A DNA stretch of 64,000 nt from an uncultured Pelagibacteraceae bacterium. Lineage in GTDB: Bacteria; Pseudomonadota; Alphaproteobacteria; Pelagibacterales; Pelagibacteraceae. Position 1 is the first letter of the stretch, and every line of letters begins with the position of its first letter. A program made the translations under genes and the position numbers. The stretch spans positions 1 to 64,000 of the forward strand of contig CABYPZ010000004.1 of assembly GCA_902521005.1 (NCBI GenBank), read 5' to 3'. The notes beneath the pieces are model-generated. The model searched no databases, was not told the DNA's origin, and saw nothing but the letters and a program-made list of their open reading frames with translations. Shown piece by piece: positions 39,005-48,429 of the stretch.

Positions 39005-40023
39005 TTGGTAATACCTAGTCTTCTAAGAATATCTTTTTTGTTCAATTTAGCGAAATATTTATAATTATTTTGGTACCATTCAAATGTTTCATTAAGACCT
39101 TTATTGATATTTGTTTTTGGTTTCCATTTTAGTGAATTCATAATTTTACTACTATCTAATGAATATCTAGTGTCATGACCTGGTCTGTCTTTAACAAATT
39201 TAATTTTTACATTTTTGCCAATATTTATTTTACTTTTTGCTAATTTAACTAGTTTTAAAACCAATAATTTATTTTTTAAAATATTACCTGAACCAATATT
39301 ATAAAAATTTCCTATGGAACCTTGTTTATAAATTTTAAATAGAGCTTCACAATGATCTTTTACGTATATCCACTCTCTTTCATTGATACCACGACCATAG
39401 ATCGGAAGATTTCTATTATTAAAAATATTATAAATTATTTTTGGAATTAGTTTTTCAGGATGTTGCTTCGGTCCATAATTATTTGAACAATTTGTAATTA
39501 TACCTGGAAAATCAAATGTTCTTATATAAGAATAAACTAAATGATCTGAAGACGCCTTAGATGCAGCATATGGTGAACTTGGTTTGTAAGAATCTTTTTC
39601 TTTCGATTTTCCTTTTATTTTATCTCCGTAGACTTCATCAGTTGAAATATGTACGAATTTAAATTTTTTATTCTTTTTTGTGTAATTTTTACAAACTTGC
39701 AGTAAAGAAAAAACACCAGTTATATTACTTGAGATAAAATGTTTTGCATTATCAATAGATCTGTCTACGTGAGTTTCTGCAGCTAAATTAAAGACACAAA
39801 CTGGTTTATATTTATTTAAAATTTTTGAAATTTTAGATTGGTTATTTATATCACATTTAATAAATTTATAATTCTTATTATCTTTAAAATCTTTTGTATT
39901 ATAAAAATTAGAGGAATAACTAACTTTATCTATATTAATTACTTTACAATTATTTTTTAACAGTAGCTCAATTAAATTACTTCCTATAAAACCAAGACCA
40001 CCAGTGACTAATAATGTTTTCAT
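39001..40023 (-). CDS. rfbB: dTDP-glucose 4,6-dehydratase
   Basis: LLVTGGLGFIGSN, HISTDEVYGDK, PYAASKASSDHL, NNYGPKQHPEKLIP. Confidence 0.95.
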   Translation of the reverse strand: MKTLLVTGGLGFIGSNLIELLLKNNCKVINIDKVSYSSNFYNTKDFKDNKNYKFIKCDINNQSKISKILNKYKPVCVFNLAAETHVDRSIDNAKHFISSNITGVFSLLQVCKNYTKKNKKFKFVHISTDEVYGDKIKGKSKEKDSYKPSSPYAASKASSDHLVYSYIRTFDFPGIITNCSNNYGPKQHPEKLIPKIIYNIFNNRNLPIYGRGINEREWIYVKDHCEALFKIYKQGSIGNFYNIGSGNILKNKLLVLKLVKLAKSKINIGKNVKIKFVKDRPGHDTRYSLDSSKIMNSLKWKPKTNINKGLNETFEWYQNNYKYFAKLNKKDILRRLGITK

Positions 40024-40068
40024 TATAATTATTTTACAATAGCTATTTTTAGTTCCTAAACAACAACT

Positions 40069-40596
40069 CTAATGGCCAGGAAATTCAATTAAATTCTCAA
40101 TTTTATATCCTTCTTTAATCAAATCATCGCATCCGCCTAAGTCAAAAAGATTTATAACAAATATAAACGCTGAAATGTTTCCTTTTGACATTTCAATAAG
40201 TTTTGCAGCAGCTTTTGCTGTTCCTCCAGTAGCAATTAGATCGTCAATAATTAATACAGAGTCATTTTCATCTATAGAATCTTTATGCATTTCGATTGTT
40301 GCTGTTCCATACTCAAGTTCAAAATCTACAGAATAAGTATCTGCAGGTAATTTATTTTTTTTTCTTAATAATATAAATGGTTTTTTTAATAAATAGGAAA
40401 CAGCAGAAGCAAAAACAAATCCCCGGGATTCGATTGCTGCAATTTTATCAATTTTATAATTTTTTGATCTTTGCACAATTTGATTTATTGTTTCAGCAAA
40501 TGCAGTTTCATTTTTGATTAAAGTTGTAATGTCCCTAAATAAAATACCTTTTTTTGGATAGTCTGGAATTGATCTAATATATTCTTTTAAATCCAT
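40069..40596 (-). CDS. apt: adenine phosphoribosyltransferase
   Basis: IRSIPDYPKKGILFRDITTLI, VLIIDDLIATGGTAKAA. Confidence 0.95.
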   Translation of the reverse strand: MDLKEYIRSIPDYPKKGILFRDITTLIKNETAFAETINQIVQRSKNYKIDKIAAIESRGFVFASAVSYLLKKPFILLRKKNKLPADTYSVDFELEYGTATIEMHKDSIDENDSVLIIDDLIATGGTAKAAAKLIEMSKGNISAFIFVINLFDLGGCDDLIKEGYKIENLIEFPGH

Positions 40597-40636
40597 AAAT
40601 TTTTGAGTTATAAATAATTAAATCATTTTAAATAAT

Positions 40637-41506
40637 ATGACAAACAAATTAGCTATAATTGGTGGAAGTGGGTTGTATGACGTTGAAGATTTTAAAGATA
40701 GGGAGTTTTTAGATATCAAAACACCCTGGGGATCTCCCTCAGATCAAATATTAAAAACAAAATTTAATGAAAAAGAAGTTTTTTTTCTTCCTAGACATGG
40801 GAAAGGTCATTTTATATCCCCTTCAAAAATAAATTTTAGAGCAAATATAGATGCACTTAAACAATTGGGAGTTACTGATATTGTATCAGTCTCTGCCGTA
40901 GGGTCTTTAAAAGAAGATTTGCCCCCAGGAAAATTTGTAATTATTGATCAATTTATTGATAGAACTTTTGCAAGAAACAAAACTTTTTTTGATGACGAAA
41001 TAGTTGCTCATGTATCAATGGCTCATCCTACCTCAGTTGGATTAATGAATGCATGTGAAGAGTCAATTAAAAAAGAAAATATATCTTATCAAAGAGGGGG
41101 GACTTATGTTGTTATGGAGGGACCTCAATTTTCAACATTAGCAGAGTCTAATCTTTATAGATCCTGGAAAGCAGATGTAATTGGAATGACAAATATGCCT
41201 GAAGCAAAATTAGCTAGAGAATCTGAAATAAGATATGCATCAGTATCTATGGTAACTGATTATGATTGTTGGCACCCTGATCATGAAAATGTTGATGTAC
41301 AATCAGTAATAAAAGTCTTGTTAGGCAATGCTCAAAAAGCAAAAAATATGATTAAAAACCTAATTGAAAATTTTGAAAATCATATTGATCCAAAAGATCC
41401 TACAAATAATTGTTTAGATGTTGCAATTATTACAGCCCCAGAAAAAAGAACTCAAAAAACAAAAAATAAACTTAAAACTGTAGCTGGAAGAGTTTTAAAT
41501 AAATGA
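40637..41506 (+). CDS. mtnP: S-methyl-5'-thioadenosine phosphorylase
   Basis: AIIGGSGLYDVEDF, FLPRHGKGH, VVMEGPQFSTLAES, IGMTNMPEAKLARE. Confidence 0.93.
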   Translation: MTNKLAIIGGSGLYDVEDFKDREFLDIKTPWGSPSDQILKTKFNEKEVFFLPRHGKGHFISPSKINFRANIDALKQLGVTDIVSVSAVGSLKEDLPPGKFVIIDQFIDRTFARNKTFFDDEIVAHVSMAHPTSVGLMNACEESIKKENISYQRGGTYVVMEGPQFSTLAESNLYRSWKADVIGMTNMPEAKLARESEIRYASVSMVTDYDCWHPDHENVDVQSVIKVLLGNAQKAKNMIKNLIENFENHIDPKDPTNNCLDVAIITAPEKRTQKTKNKLKTVAGRVLNK

Positions 41507-41955
41507 GGAAAAATAATGTTTTAAATGGAACTTGTGGTTGTGGAAATGTAAAATATAAAATTATTGGTAAACCTTTATTTACCCAAGCATGTCACTGCAA
41601 GGACTGCAAAAAATCAACTGGATCTTCATTTGTTATTCATACTATGGTTCTTGAAAATGATTTTCAGGTAAATGGAGATATTGCATCAATAGAATTACCA
41701 ACAGGTAGTGGAAAAGGTGTTAATGCTTATTTCTGTATTATTTGTGGTGTGTATTTATTCTGTAAATATAATATATCGAAAGGTAGAGTTGCTGTCAGAA
41801 CTCAAACCTTAGAAAATTCAATTGAACCTCAAGCACATATTTTTGTAAAAGATAAAGACCCATGGATTCAAATTACAAACAAAGAAATTTGTCATGATAA
41901 AATGTATGACAGGGAAAAAACTTGGCCAAATGAAAGTCTTGAGAGGATCAAATGA
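41503..41955 (+). CDS. GFA (glutathione-dependent formaldehyde-activating/CENP-V) family protein
   Basis: GTCGCGNVKYKI, ACHCKDCKKSTGSSF, FCIICGVYLF zinc-binding Cys pattern. Confidence 0.88.
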   Translation: MRKNNVLNGTCGCGNVKYKIIGKPLFTQACHCKDCKKSTGSSFVIHTMVLENDFQVNGDIASIELPTGSGKGVNAYFCIICGVYLFCKYNISKGRVAVRTQTLENSIEPQAHIFVKDKDPWIQITNKEICHDKMYDREKTWPNESLERIK

Positions 41956-43022
41956 AAATAGAGGGTAAAGAATACCATACAATTTGGTTTGAAAATTATA
42001 CTGTTAAAATTATTGATCAAACAAAGCTTCCACATAAATTTTTAATTAAAGATCTTAAAACAGTAAAAGATTCAATAAATGCAATTAAAACAATGGAGGT
42101 GAGGGGTGCTCCTTTAATTGGGGCCACAGCTGCTTACGGAATGGTTCTTGCAATCATTGAAAATAACGATCAGTCTTTTTTAAAAACATCAGCAAGAGAA
42201 TTAATAAATTCTAGACCAACAGCAATAAATTTGAAGTGGGCTGTAGATAGAATGATGAATAAGCTTTCAGGTTTAAATAGTGATAAAATTTTAGAAATAG
42301 CATTAAATGAAGCACAATTGATCTGTAAAGAGGATATTTCATTTTGTGAAAGTATAGGTATCAATGGACTAAAGGTAATTGAGGAAATTTATAATAAAAA
42401 AAAAGATACAGTAAATATTTTAACACATTGTAACGCAGGCTGGCTTGCAACAATTGATTGGGGTACTGCGACATCTCCAATTTATCATGCACACAAAAAA
42501 GGCATTCCAGTTCATGTTTGGGCAGATGAAACTAGACCAAGAAATCAAGGTGCAAATTTAACTTCATATGAACTAAATGAAGAGGGAATTAAGAATACAA
42601 TTATTGCAGATAATACTGGTGGCATTTTAATGCAAAGAGGTGATGTAGATATGTGTATTGTAGGAACAGATAGAACTTTAGCTAACGGTGATGTATGCAA
42701 TAAAGTTGGAACATATCTTAAAGCACTAGCAGCACATGATAATAATATTCCTTTCTATGTTGCTTTGCCAAGCTCAACTATAGATTGGAATACCAAAAAT
42801 TATAAAGATATTCCAATTGAAAAAAGAAATTCAGAGGAACTTTCACAAATTGAAGGTTTAGATGAAAACGGGAATATAAAAAAAGTACAAATATACCCAA
42901 AAAAAAGTAAAGCAATGAACTTGGCTTTTGACGTAACTCCAGCAAAATATGTTACTGGTTTGATTACTGAAAAAGGAATTTGTGAAGCATCTGAGAAAGG
43001 ATTGAAAAATCTTTTTAAATGA
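41952..43022 (+). CDS. mtnA: S-methyl-5-thioribose-1-phosphate isomerase
   Basis: MEVRGAPLIGATAAYGM, LTHCNAGWLAT, VWADETRPRNQGANLTSYEL, VGTDRTLANGDVCNKVGTY. Confidence 0.95.
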   Translation: MKIEGKEYHTIWFENYTVKIIDQTKLPHKFLIKDLKTVKDSINAIKTMEVRGAPLIGATAAYGMVLAIIENNDQSFLKTSARELINSRPTAINLKWAVDRMMNKLSGLNSDKILEIALNEAQLICKEDISFCESIGINGLKVIEEIYNKKKDTVNILTHCNAGWLATIDWGTATSPIYHAHKKGIPVHVWADETRPRNQGANLTSYELNEEGIKNTIIADNTGGILMQRGDVDMCIVGTDRTLANGDVCNKVGTYLKALAAHDNNIPFYVALPSSTIDWNTKNYKDIPIEKRNSEELSQIEGLDENGNIKKVQIYPKKSKAMNLAFDVTPAKYVTGLITEKGICEASEKGLKNLFK

Positions 43023-43678
43023 AAAATTTAGATTATAGAAAAAAAATTATTGAATTTTCATTGAAACTTAACACGACTAATCTTTCACCTCTCAGATCTG
43101 GAAATATTTCTATTCGTATAAATGAGGATGATGAAGACGGATATTTAATTACTCCATCAGGAAAAAAATATGAAAATTTAAAACCCGAGGATATTGTATT
43201 TATGCCTTTTAATAAAAAAAACGAATCCTTTGATGAAAAAGATAAAAATCCCTCTTCTGAATGGAGATTTCACCATGATATTTATAAAAATAAAAAAGAA
43301 GCTAAAGCTATAGTCCATGCGCATTCACCAAATGCTACCGCAGTTTCATCACATGGAAAACCTGTTCCACCTTTTCATTACATGGTAGCATTAGCAGGCG
43401 GTGAAGATATTAAATGTGCAAACTACGCAACTTTTGGAACTAAAGAGCTGTCTAATAATGTTATTAAGGCTTTAGAAAATAGAAAAGCATGTCTAATGTC
43501 AAATCACGGACAGGTTGCTTTTGGAAATAATTTAGAAGAAGCTTTTGAACTAGCATTAGAGATAGAAAATATTTGCCATCAATATGTTATTGCTCTAAAA
43601 ATAGGAGATCCAAAGATTCTTTCGTTTAAAGAAATGAAAAAAGTTTTGGAAAAAGCTAAAAATTATAAAAAAGAGTAA
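43019..43678 (+). CDS. class II aldolase (FucA-like; candidate methylthioribulose-1-phosphate aldolase)
   Basis: SGNISIRI, LITPSGKKYENLKPEDIVFM, PSSEWRFHHDIY, HYMVALAGGEDIKCANYATFGT, close to the FucA motif pattern. Confidence 0.85.
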   Translation: MKNLDYRKKIIEFSLKLNTTNLSPLRSGNISIRINEDDEDGYLITPSGKKYENLKPEDIVFMPFNKKNESFDEKDKNPSSEWRFHHDIYKNKKEAKAIVHAHSPNATAVSSHGKPVPPFHYMVALAGGEDIKCANYATFGTKELSNNVIKALENRKACLMSNHGQVAFGNNLEEAFELALEIENICHQYVIALKIGDPKILSFKEMKKVLEKAKNYKKE

Positions 43679-43681
43679 TTT

Positions 43682-44722
43682 ATGATTAAAGTTGGGGAGC
43701 ATGTTACCTTAGATATTATTGGAACAAGAAAAGAGTATGATCCTTCTTTTTATGAAGGTCTGGTACATAAAATTGCAGACAAAGCAAAAGTTACTGTCTT
43801 AAATATAGCGAAATATAAATTCGAACCTCAAGGTTTTACTTTGGTAGCTTTATTAGCTGAAAGTCATATTAGTTTTCACACTTATCCAGAAAAAGGAATA
43901 ATCAGTTTTGATTTTTATACATGTGGAACTGTTTCGCCATCAATCGCATTGGAAGTCTTAAAAAAAGAAATTGACCATAAAAGAATTATTAAAAAAGAAT
44001 TAAATAGAGATACAATTTCCTTTTATCATGATCTTACTAGTACAAAAGGTTTAAAGAAGAATTATCTTGTAAAAGAAGTCTTAGAGGATTTTACATCAAA
44101 AGTAGGACAACATGTTGAAATCCTAGATCTAGTTGAGTATGGAAAATCTTTATTTATAGATAATGATTTACAGGTTGCTGAAAAAGATGAACATATTTAC
44201 AGCGGTACTTTTGTAAATTCTGCACTTAAATTAAACAATAGCAAAGATAGCGCTGCAATTATCGGAGGTGGAGATGGTGGAGTTGCAAGAGAGTGTATTT
44301 CAAAAGGTTTTGGTTTCATTGATTGGTACGAATTGGATCCTGAAGTTGTTGAAGTTTGCAAAAAACATATTGGCTCTATAGGAAAAAATGCAACAGAAAA
44401 AAATTCTGTTAAATGTGTATGGGGCGATGCTTTTGAAAGTATAAAAAAAGTTGACGATGATAGTTATGATAAAATATTTATTGACCTAAATGATGATCAG
44501 TTTTGTATTGATCTTGCAGCAAAAAACATGAACTCTTTGGTTAGAATTCTAAAACCAAATGGGGTTATAACGGCTCAAGTAGGAAGCCAAGATAAAAAAC
44601 CTAAACAAGTAGAAAATTGGCTAAAAGTGTTTAACAAAAATTTTGGTAATGCTACCTTAGATAGAGTTTATATTCCAAGTTTTGATAGTTCCTGGAATTT
44701 TTACTCATCAATAAATCATTAA
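43682..44722 (+). CDS. fused S-adenosylmethionine decarboxylase - spermidine synthase
   Basis: N-terminal LLAESHISFHTYPEKG (SpeD pyruvoyl site) and C-terminal IGGGDGGVAREC...YELDPEVVEVC (SpeE) in one frame. Confidence 0.92.
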   Translation: MIKVGEHVTLDIIGTRKEYDPSFYEGLVHKIADKAKVTVLNIAKYKFEPQGFTLVALLAESHISFHTYPEKGIISFDFYTCGTVSPSIALEVLKKEIDHKRIIKKELNRDTISFYHDLTSTKGLKKNYLVKEVLEDFTSKVGQHVEILDLVEYGKSLFIDNDLQVAEKDEHIYSGTFVNSALKLNNSKDSAAIIGGGDGGVARECISKGFGFIDWYELDPEVVEVCKKHIGSIGKNATEKNSVKCVWGDAFESIKKVDDDSYDKIFIDLNDDQFCIDLAAKNMNSLVRILKPNGVITAQVGSQDKKPKQVENWLKVFNKNFGNATLDRVYIPSFDSSWNFYSSINH

Positions 44723-44790
44723 TTTATCTTTTTAAATCTTAAAATTTGTGGAATAATATAATTATATTAATATTAATACGGGGGAAAATA

Positions 44791-45654
44791 ATGAAATTTA
44801 AAAAAATTATATTAAGCGTTTTTGCTTCTTTAATTCTTTTTACTTCAACCCTATCTGCAGACACTATTAGAATTGCAACCGAAGGTGCTTACCCTCCATG
44901 GAATTCTAAATCAGAAGATGGAAAGCTTGTAGGATTTGAAGTTGAACTTGCAAACTGGCTATGTATTTACATGGAAAGAAATTGCAAAATCGTTGAACAA
45001 GATTGGGATGGAATGATTCCAGCTTTAAGAATGAGAAAATACGATGCTATTATGGCAGGTATGTCTATTACAGATGAAAGAAAGAAAGTAATAACTTTTT
45101 CACAAGGATATGCTGATGAAGTTGCTTCTTTAGCAGTTATGAAAGGTTCAGATCTTGAGGCAATGGACACTCCAGAAGGTATAAATTTATCTTTAGGTGG
45201 TAAAGATGTTAAGTCAGCTCTTAAAACTATTACAGGAGCTTTAGCTGGCAAAACTGTTTGTACTCAAACTGGAACAATTCACCAAAACTTTTTAGAATCT
45301 GGAGATGTAGGCTCAGTTAATGTTAGAACTTACAAAACTCAAGATGAAGTAAACTTAGATTTAGCAGCAGGAAGATGTGATGCAGCATTAGCAGCAGCAG
45401 TAGCATTTACTGATTATGCTGATAAATCTGGAAAAGATGTTGTATTAGTTGGACCAACTTTTTCAGGCGGACACTTTGGAAACGGAGTAGGTGTTGGCCT
45501 TAGACAAGACGCTCAATTTGGTTCAGACTCAGCTCTTGGTAAAAGAGATGCTCAACTACTTGTAGATTTCAATAAAGCCATTGATAAAGCAAGAAGTACA
45601 GGAAAAATTAGTGAACTTGCAACTAAGTGGTTTGGCTTTGACGCATCAATGTAA
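44791..45654 (+). CDS. polar/basic amino-acid ABC transporter substrate-binding protein
   Basis: Signal peptide MKFKKIILSVFASLILFTSTLSA; IATEGAYPPWNSKSEDGKLVGFEVELANWL; ORF track start 44746, better ATG at 44791. Confidence 0.92.
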   Translation: MKFKKIILSVFASLILFTSTLSADTIRIATEGAYPPWNSKSEDGKLVGFEVELANWLCIYMERNCKIVEQDWDGMIPALRMRKYDAIMAGMSITDERKKVITFSQGYADEVASLAVMKGSDLEAMDTPEGINLSLGGKDVKSALKTITGALAGKTVCTQTGTIHQNFLESGDVGSVNVRTYKTQDEVNLDLAAGRCDAALAAAVAFTDYADKSGKDVVLVGPTFSGGHFGNGVGVGLRQDAQFGSDSALGKRDAQLLVDFNKAIDKARSTGKISELATKWFGFDASM

Positions 45655-45665
45655 ATTTAATATTT

Positions 45666-45693
45666 AAAAGGCGGTTAATTATAACCGCCTTTT
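45666..45693 (+). terminator. intra-operon hairpin AAAAGGCGGTTA/TAACCGCCTTTT after SBP gene
   Basis: Perfect 12-bp stem 45666-45677/45682-45693 with 4-nt loop; permease ATG at 45697. Confidence 0.88.
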
Positions 45694-45696
45694 ATT

Positions 45697-46389
45697 ATGG
45701 AACTAATATCATTTGGAGACAAAGGTTGGGGTGATGAGCTTTTTGTAGCTACACTCATGACAATTGCTGTTGCAATTACGGCAATGTTAATTGGTTTTTT
45801 ATTTGCATTAATATTTACTCCATTAAAACTCTCAAAATATAAAATATTAAACTTAATTGCTAATTCATACACTACAGTTGTTAGAGGTGTTCCAGAGCTT
45901 TTAGTTATTTACCTTTTCTTTTTTGGAGGAAGTGGAGCAATAATGTATGTTGCTCAAATATTTGGTTATTATGATTATATTGAAATTAATGCTTTTTTAA
46001 CTGGTGCAATTTCAATTGGAATCATTTCTGGAGCTTATTCTACTGAAGTATTTAGAGGAGCTATTCAATCTATAGACAAAGGTCAGTTTGAAGCTTGTCG
46101 TGTTTTAGGTTTAAAAAAATATATTTATTTTTTAAAAGTTATAATACCTCAGATGTTAAGGTTGGCCATACCAAATCTGAGTAATGTTTGGCAAATAACT
46201 TTAAAAGATACATCTTTGATATCTGTTACTGGATTAGTAGAAATTATGAGACAATCTTATATTGCAGCAGGATCTACTAGAGATCCACTGTTCTTTTACT
46301 CATTTGCAGCACTTTTATATCTATTACTTACTTATTTAAGTATGAAATTTATTAACAAATTAGAAAAAAATTATAGCAGAGGATATTAA
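45697..46389 (+). CDS. amino-acid ABC transporter permease (HisQ/HisM type)
   Basis: YTTVVRGVPELLVIYLFFF, EACRVLGLKKYIYFLKVIIPQMLR. Confidence 0.92.
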   Translation: MELISFGDKGWGDELFVATLMTIAVAITAMLIGFLFALIFTPLKLSKYKILNLIANSYTTVVRGVPELLVIYLFFFGGSGAIMYVAQIFGYYDYIEINAFLTGAISIGIISGAYSTEVFRGAIQSIDKGQFEACRVLGLKKYIYFLKVIIPQMLRLAIPNLSNVWQITLKDTSLISVTGLVEIMRQSYIAAGSTRDPLFFYSFAALLYLLLTYLSMKFINKLEKNYSRGY

Positions 46390-47063
46390 TGGATTTAGAA
46401 TTAATAATCACAAGTTTTCCAAAATTACTCAGCGCAACTTTGATAACTTTAAAACTTTTATCTGCATCATTATTTTTTGGTTTGTTGTTAGGTTTGTTTT
46501 TTGCAATTTTAAGATTAAATCAAAGTAAATTAATTAGAGGTTTTGCATATGGTTATTCATATGTTTTCAGAGGAACACCACTTTTGGTTCAGATATTTAT
46601 TATTTATTTTGGTCTTGGACAAATTGAATATTTAAGAACAACTTTTTTATGGGTTATTTTAAAAGAACCTTACTGGTGTGCTATAATTGCATTTTCTTTA
46701 AACACTGGAGCGTATACTTCAGAAATATTGAGATCAGCATTTGAAACTATAAAACCTGGTATAGTTGAAGCTGGCAGAAGTTTAGGATTAAATAAAATGT
46801 CTATTTTTACAAAAATTCAAATTCCAATCGCAATAAAACAATCATTACCAGCATACGGTAATGAAATAATATTAATGCTTAAAGGAACATCCCTTGCAAG
46901 TACAGTAACACTTATGGATATAACTGGAGTTGCAAAATTTATAATTTCAACAACATTTAGACCAATAGAAGTATTTATTGTAGCTGGAAGTATTTATTTA
47001 TTTATTACTTTTCTTATTCACAATTTGATTAAATATTTAGAAAAAAAATATAGATATCAATAA
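46389..47063 (+). CDS. amino-acid ABC transporter permease (HisM type)
   Basis: YSYVFRGTPLLVQIFIIYFGLG, EAGRSLGLNKMSIFTKIQIPIAIKQSLPAYGNE. Confidence 0.92.
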   Translation: MDLELIITSFPKLLSATLITLKLLSASLFFGLLLGLFFAILRLNQSKLIRGFAYGYSYVFRGTPLLVQIFIIYFGLGQIEYLRTTFLWVILKEPYWCAIIAFSLNTGAYTSEILRSAFETIKPGIVEAGRSLGLNKMSIFTKIQIPIAIKQSLPAYGNEIILMLKGTSLASTVTLMDITGVAKFIISTTFRPIEVFIVAGSIYLFITFLIHNLIKYLEKKYRYQ

Positions 47064-47446
47064 TTAGTATATTCTTTAATTTCTTTAATTTTTGAACCTG
47101 TATATTTATTTATCTCAAGTTTAATTTTTGCTCTATTGTCATTTAAAAAATGTACATCTCTAGAAAGCTTGATAAACTTTTCTCCAAAGTCTTTGTTTTT
47201 TTCGCACATTCTTTTGTCATCCTCTATGACCCAAAGTTTAGCATTAATTTCTTTAAGTGATTTAAAAAGATTTGATAAACTGTCATCATTTTTAATATTT
47301 TTGTCTAATTCAGCTTTTAAAACATTATATTCATCATTGATGAATTTAAGATTTTCAGGATCTTTAATTTTTTCTTGTTTGATTTCTAAAATTGAAATTT
47401 TATCTAAAAGCTCACCAACTGACACTTCTACTAGAATTTTATTCAT
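47057..47446 (-). CDS. DUF6165-like protein
   Basis: VEVSVGELLDKISILEIKQEKI ... LWVIEDDKRMCEKNKDFGEKFIKLSRDVHFLNDNRAKIKLEIN. Confidence 0.65.
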   Translation of the reverse strand: MNKILVEVSVGELLDKISILEIKQEKIKDPENLKFINDEYNVLKAELDKNIKNDDSLSNLFKSLKEINAKLWVIEDDKRMCEKNKDFGEKFIKLSRDVHFLNDNRAKIKLEINKYTGSKIKEIKEYTNY

Positions 47447-47478
47447 AAAGTTTTATAGTATGTTAAGTTGTTAAAAAT

Positions 47479-48429
47479 ATGTCTAATATTTTAATCATAA
47501 AACACGGATCTTTAGGAGATATAGCCCAAGCTTGTGGTGCAATTCAAGATATATATGAAAACCACAATAATGATCAAATATACTTATTAACAACTAAGCC
47601 ATACTTTGAACTTTTTAAAAAAAATCCTTATTTAACAGATGTAATATTAGATAAAAGATTATCGAGATTTAACTTAATTTATCTTTATTCTTTAATGAGA
47701 AGAATAAAAAAACTAAAAATTTCCAAAGTCTATGATTTGCAAAATTCATCAAGAACAAGCTTTTATAAAAAAATCTTATTCCCAAGTTCAAATTTAAATA
47801 TCTGGTCATCATCAGAAACAACACTTCCAAATGATAAAACAAAAGATGAATTTGATAAAATATCAGTATTAGAAAGATTTAAACATCAGTTAGAAACTTC
47901 AAATATAAATACTAATTATACAATGTCTCCTGATTTTTCCTGGAGCTGTGATGATATTTCAAAAATAAAATCTGATTATAAATTAGAAAAATATATTATT
48001 TTATTTCCATTCTGTTCACCTCATCTTACTAATAAAAAGTGGCCTTATTACAATGAATTAATAGATAAAATTAAAAATAAATATAACAAACAATTAAAAA
48101 TAATTATAGCTCCAGGTCCTAATGAAATAAGTCAAGCGAAAGATATTAATGCTTTATGTATTCTAGATAACAATAAAGCTTTAAATATTTCTCAGCTTTC
48201 TTCTTTAATAAAAGACAGTTCCTTTGTTATCGCTAATGATACAGGTCCAGCTCATATGTCAGCACATTTAGGAGCAAAAGGTATTACTTTATTTGGTTCT
48301 CATACAACAGCTTACAAAGTTAGCATTGAAAGAGAAAATTTTAAACCTATTCAAGTTACAGATTTAAATAAATTAAGTGCTGAAAAAGTTTTTGAAAAAA
48401 TCGATTTAAATAATATAAATTTTATCTGA
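47479..48429 (+). CDS. glycosyltransferase family 9 (heptosyltransferase-like)
   Basis: ILIIKHGSLGDIAQACGAIQDI; ANDTGPAHMSAHLGAKGITLFGSH. Confidence 0.9.
   Translation: MSNILIIKHGSLGDIAQACGAIQDIYENHNNDQIYLLTTKPYFELFKKNPYLTDVILDKRLSRFNLIYLYSLMRRIKKLKISKVYDLQNSSRTSFYKKILFPSSNLNIWSSSETTLPNDKTKDEFDKISVLERFKHQLETSNINTNYTMSPDFSWSCDDISKIKSDYKLEKYIILFPFCSPHLTNKKWPYYNELIDKIKNKYNKQLKIIIAPGPNEISQAKDINALCILDNNKALNISQLSSLIKDSSFVIANDTGPAHMSAHLGAKGITLFGSHTTAYKVSIERENFKPIQVTDLNKLSAEKVFEKIDLNNINFI

Noticed and set aside
44754-44769. Perfect 16-bp palindrome TAATATAATTATATTA upstream of the amino-acid SBP
   Set aside because: Pure A/T; such palindromes are expected frequently by chance in this base composition. 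No recognised regulator motif.
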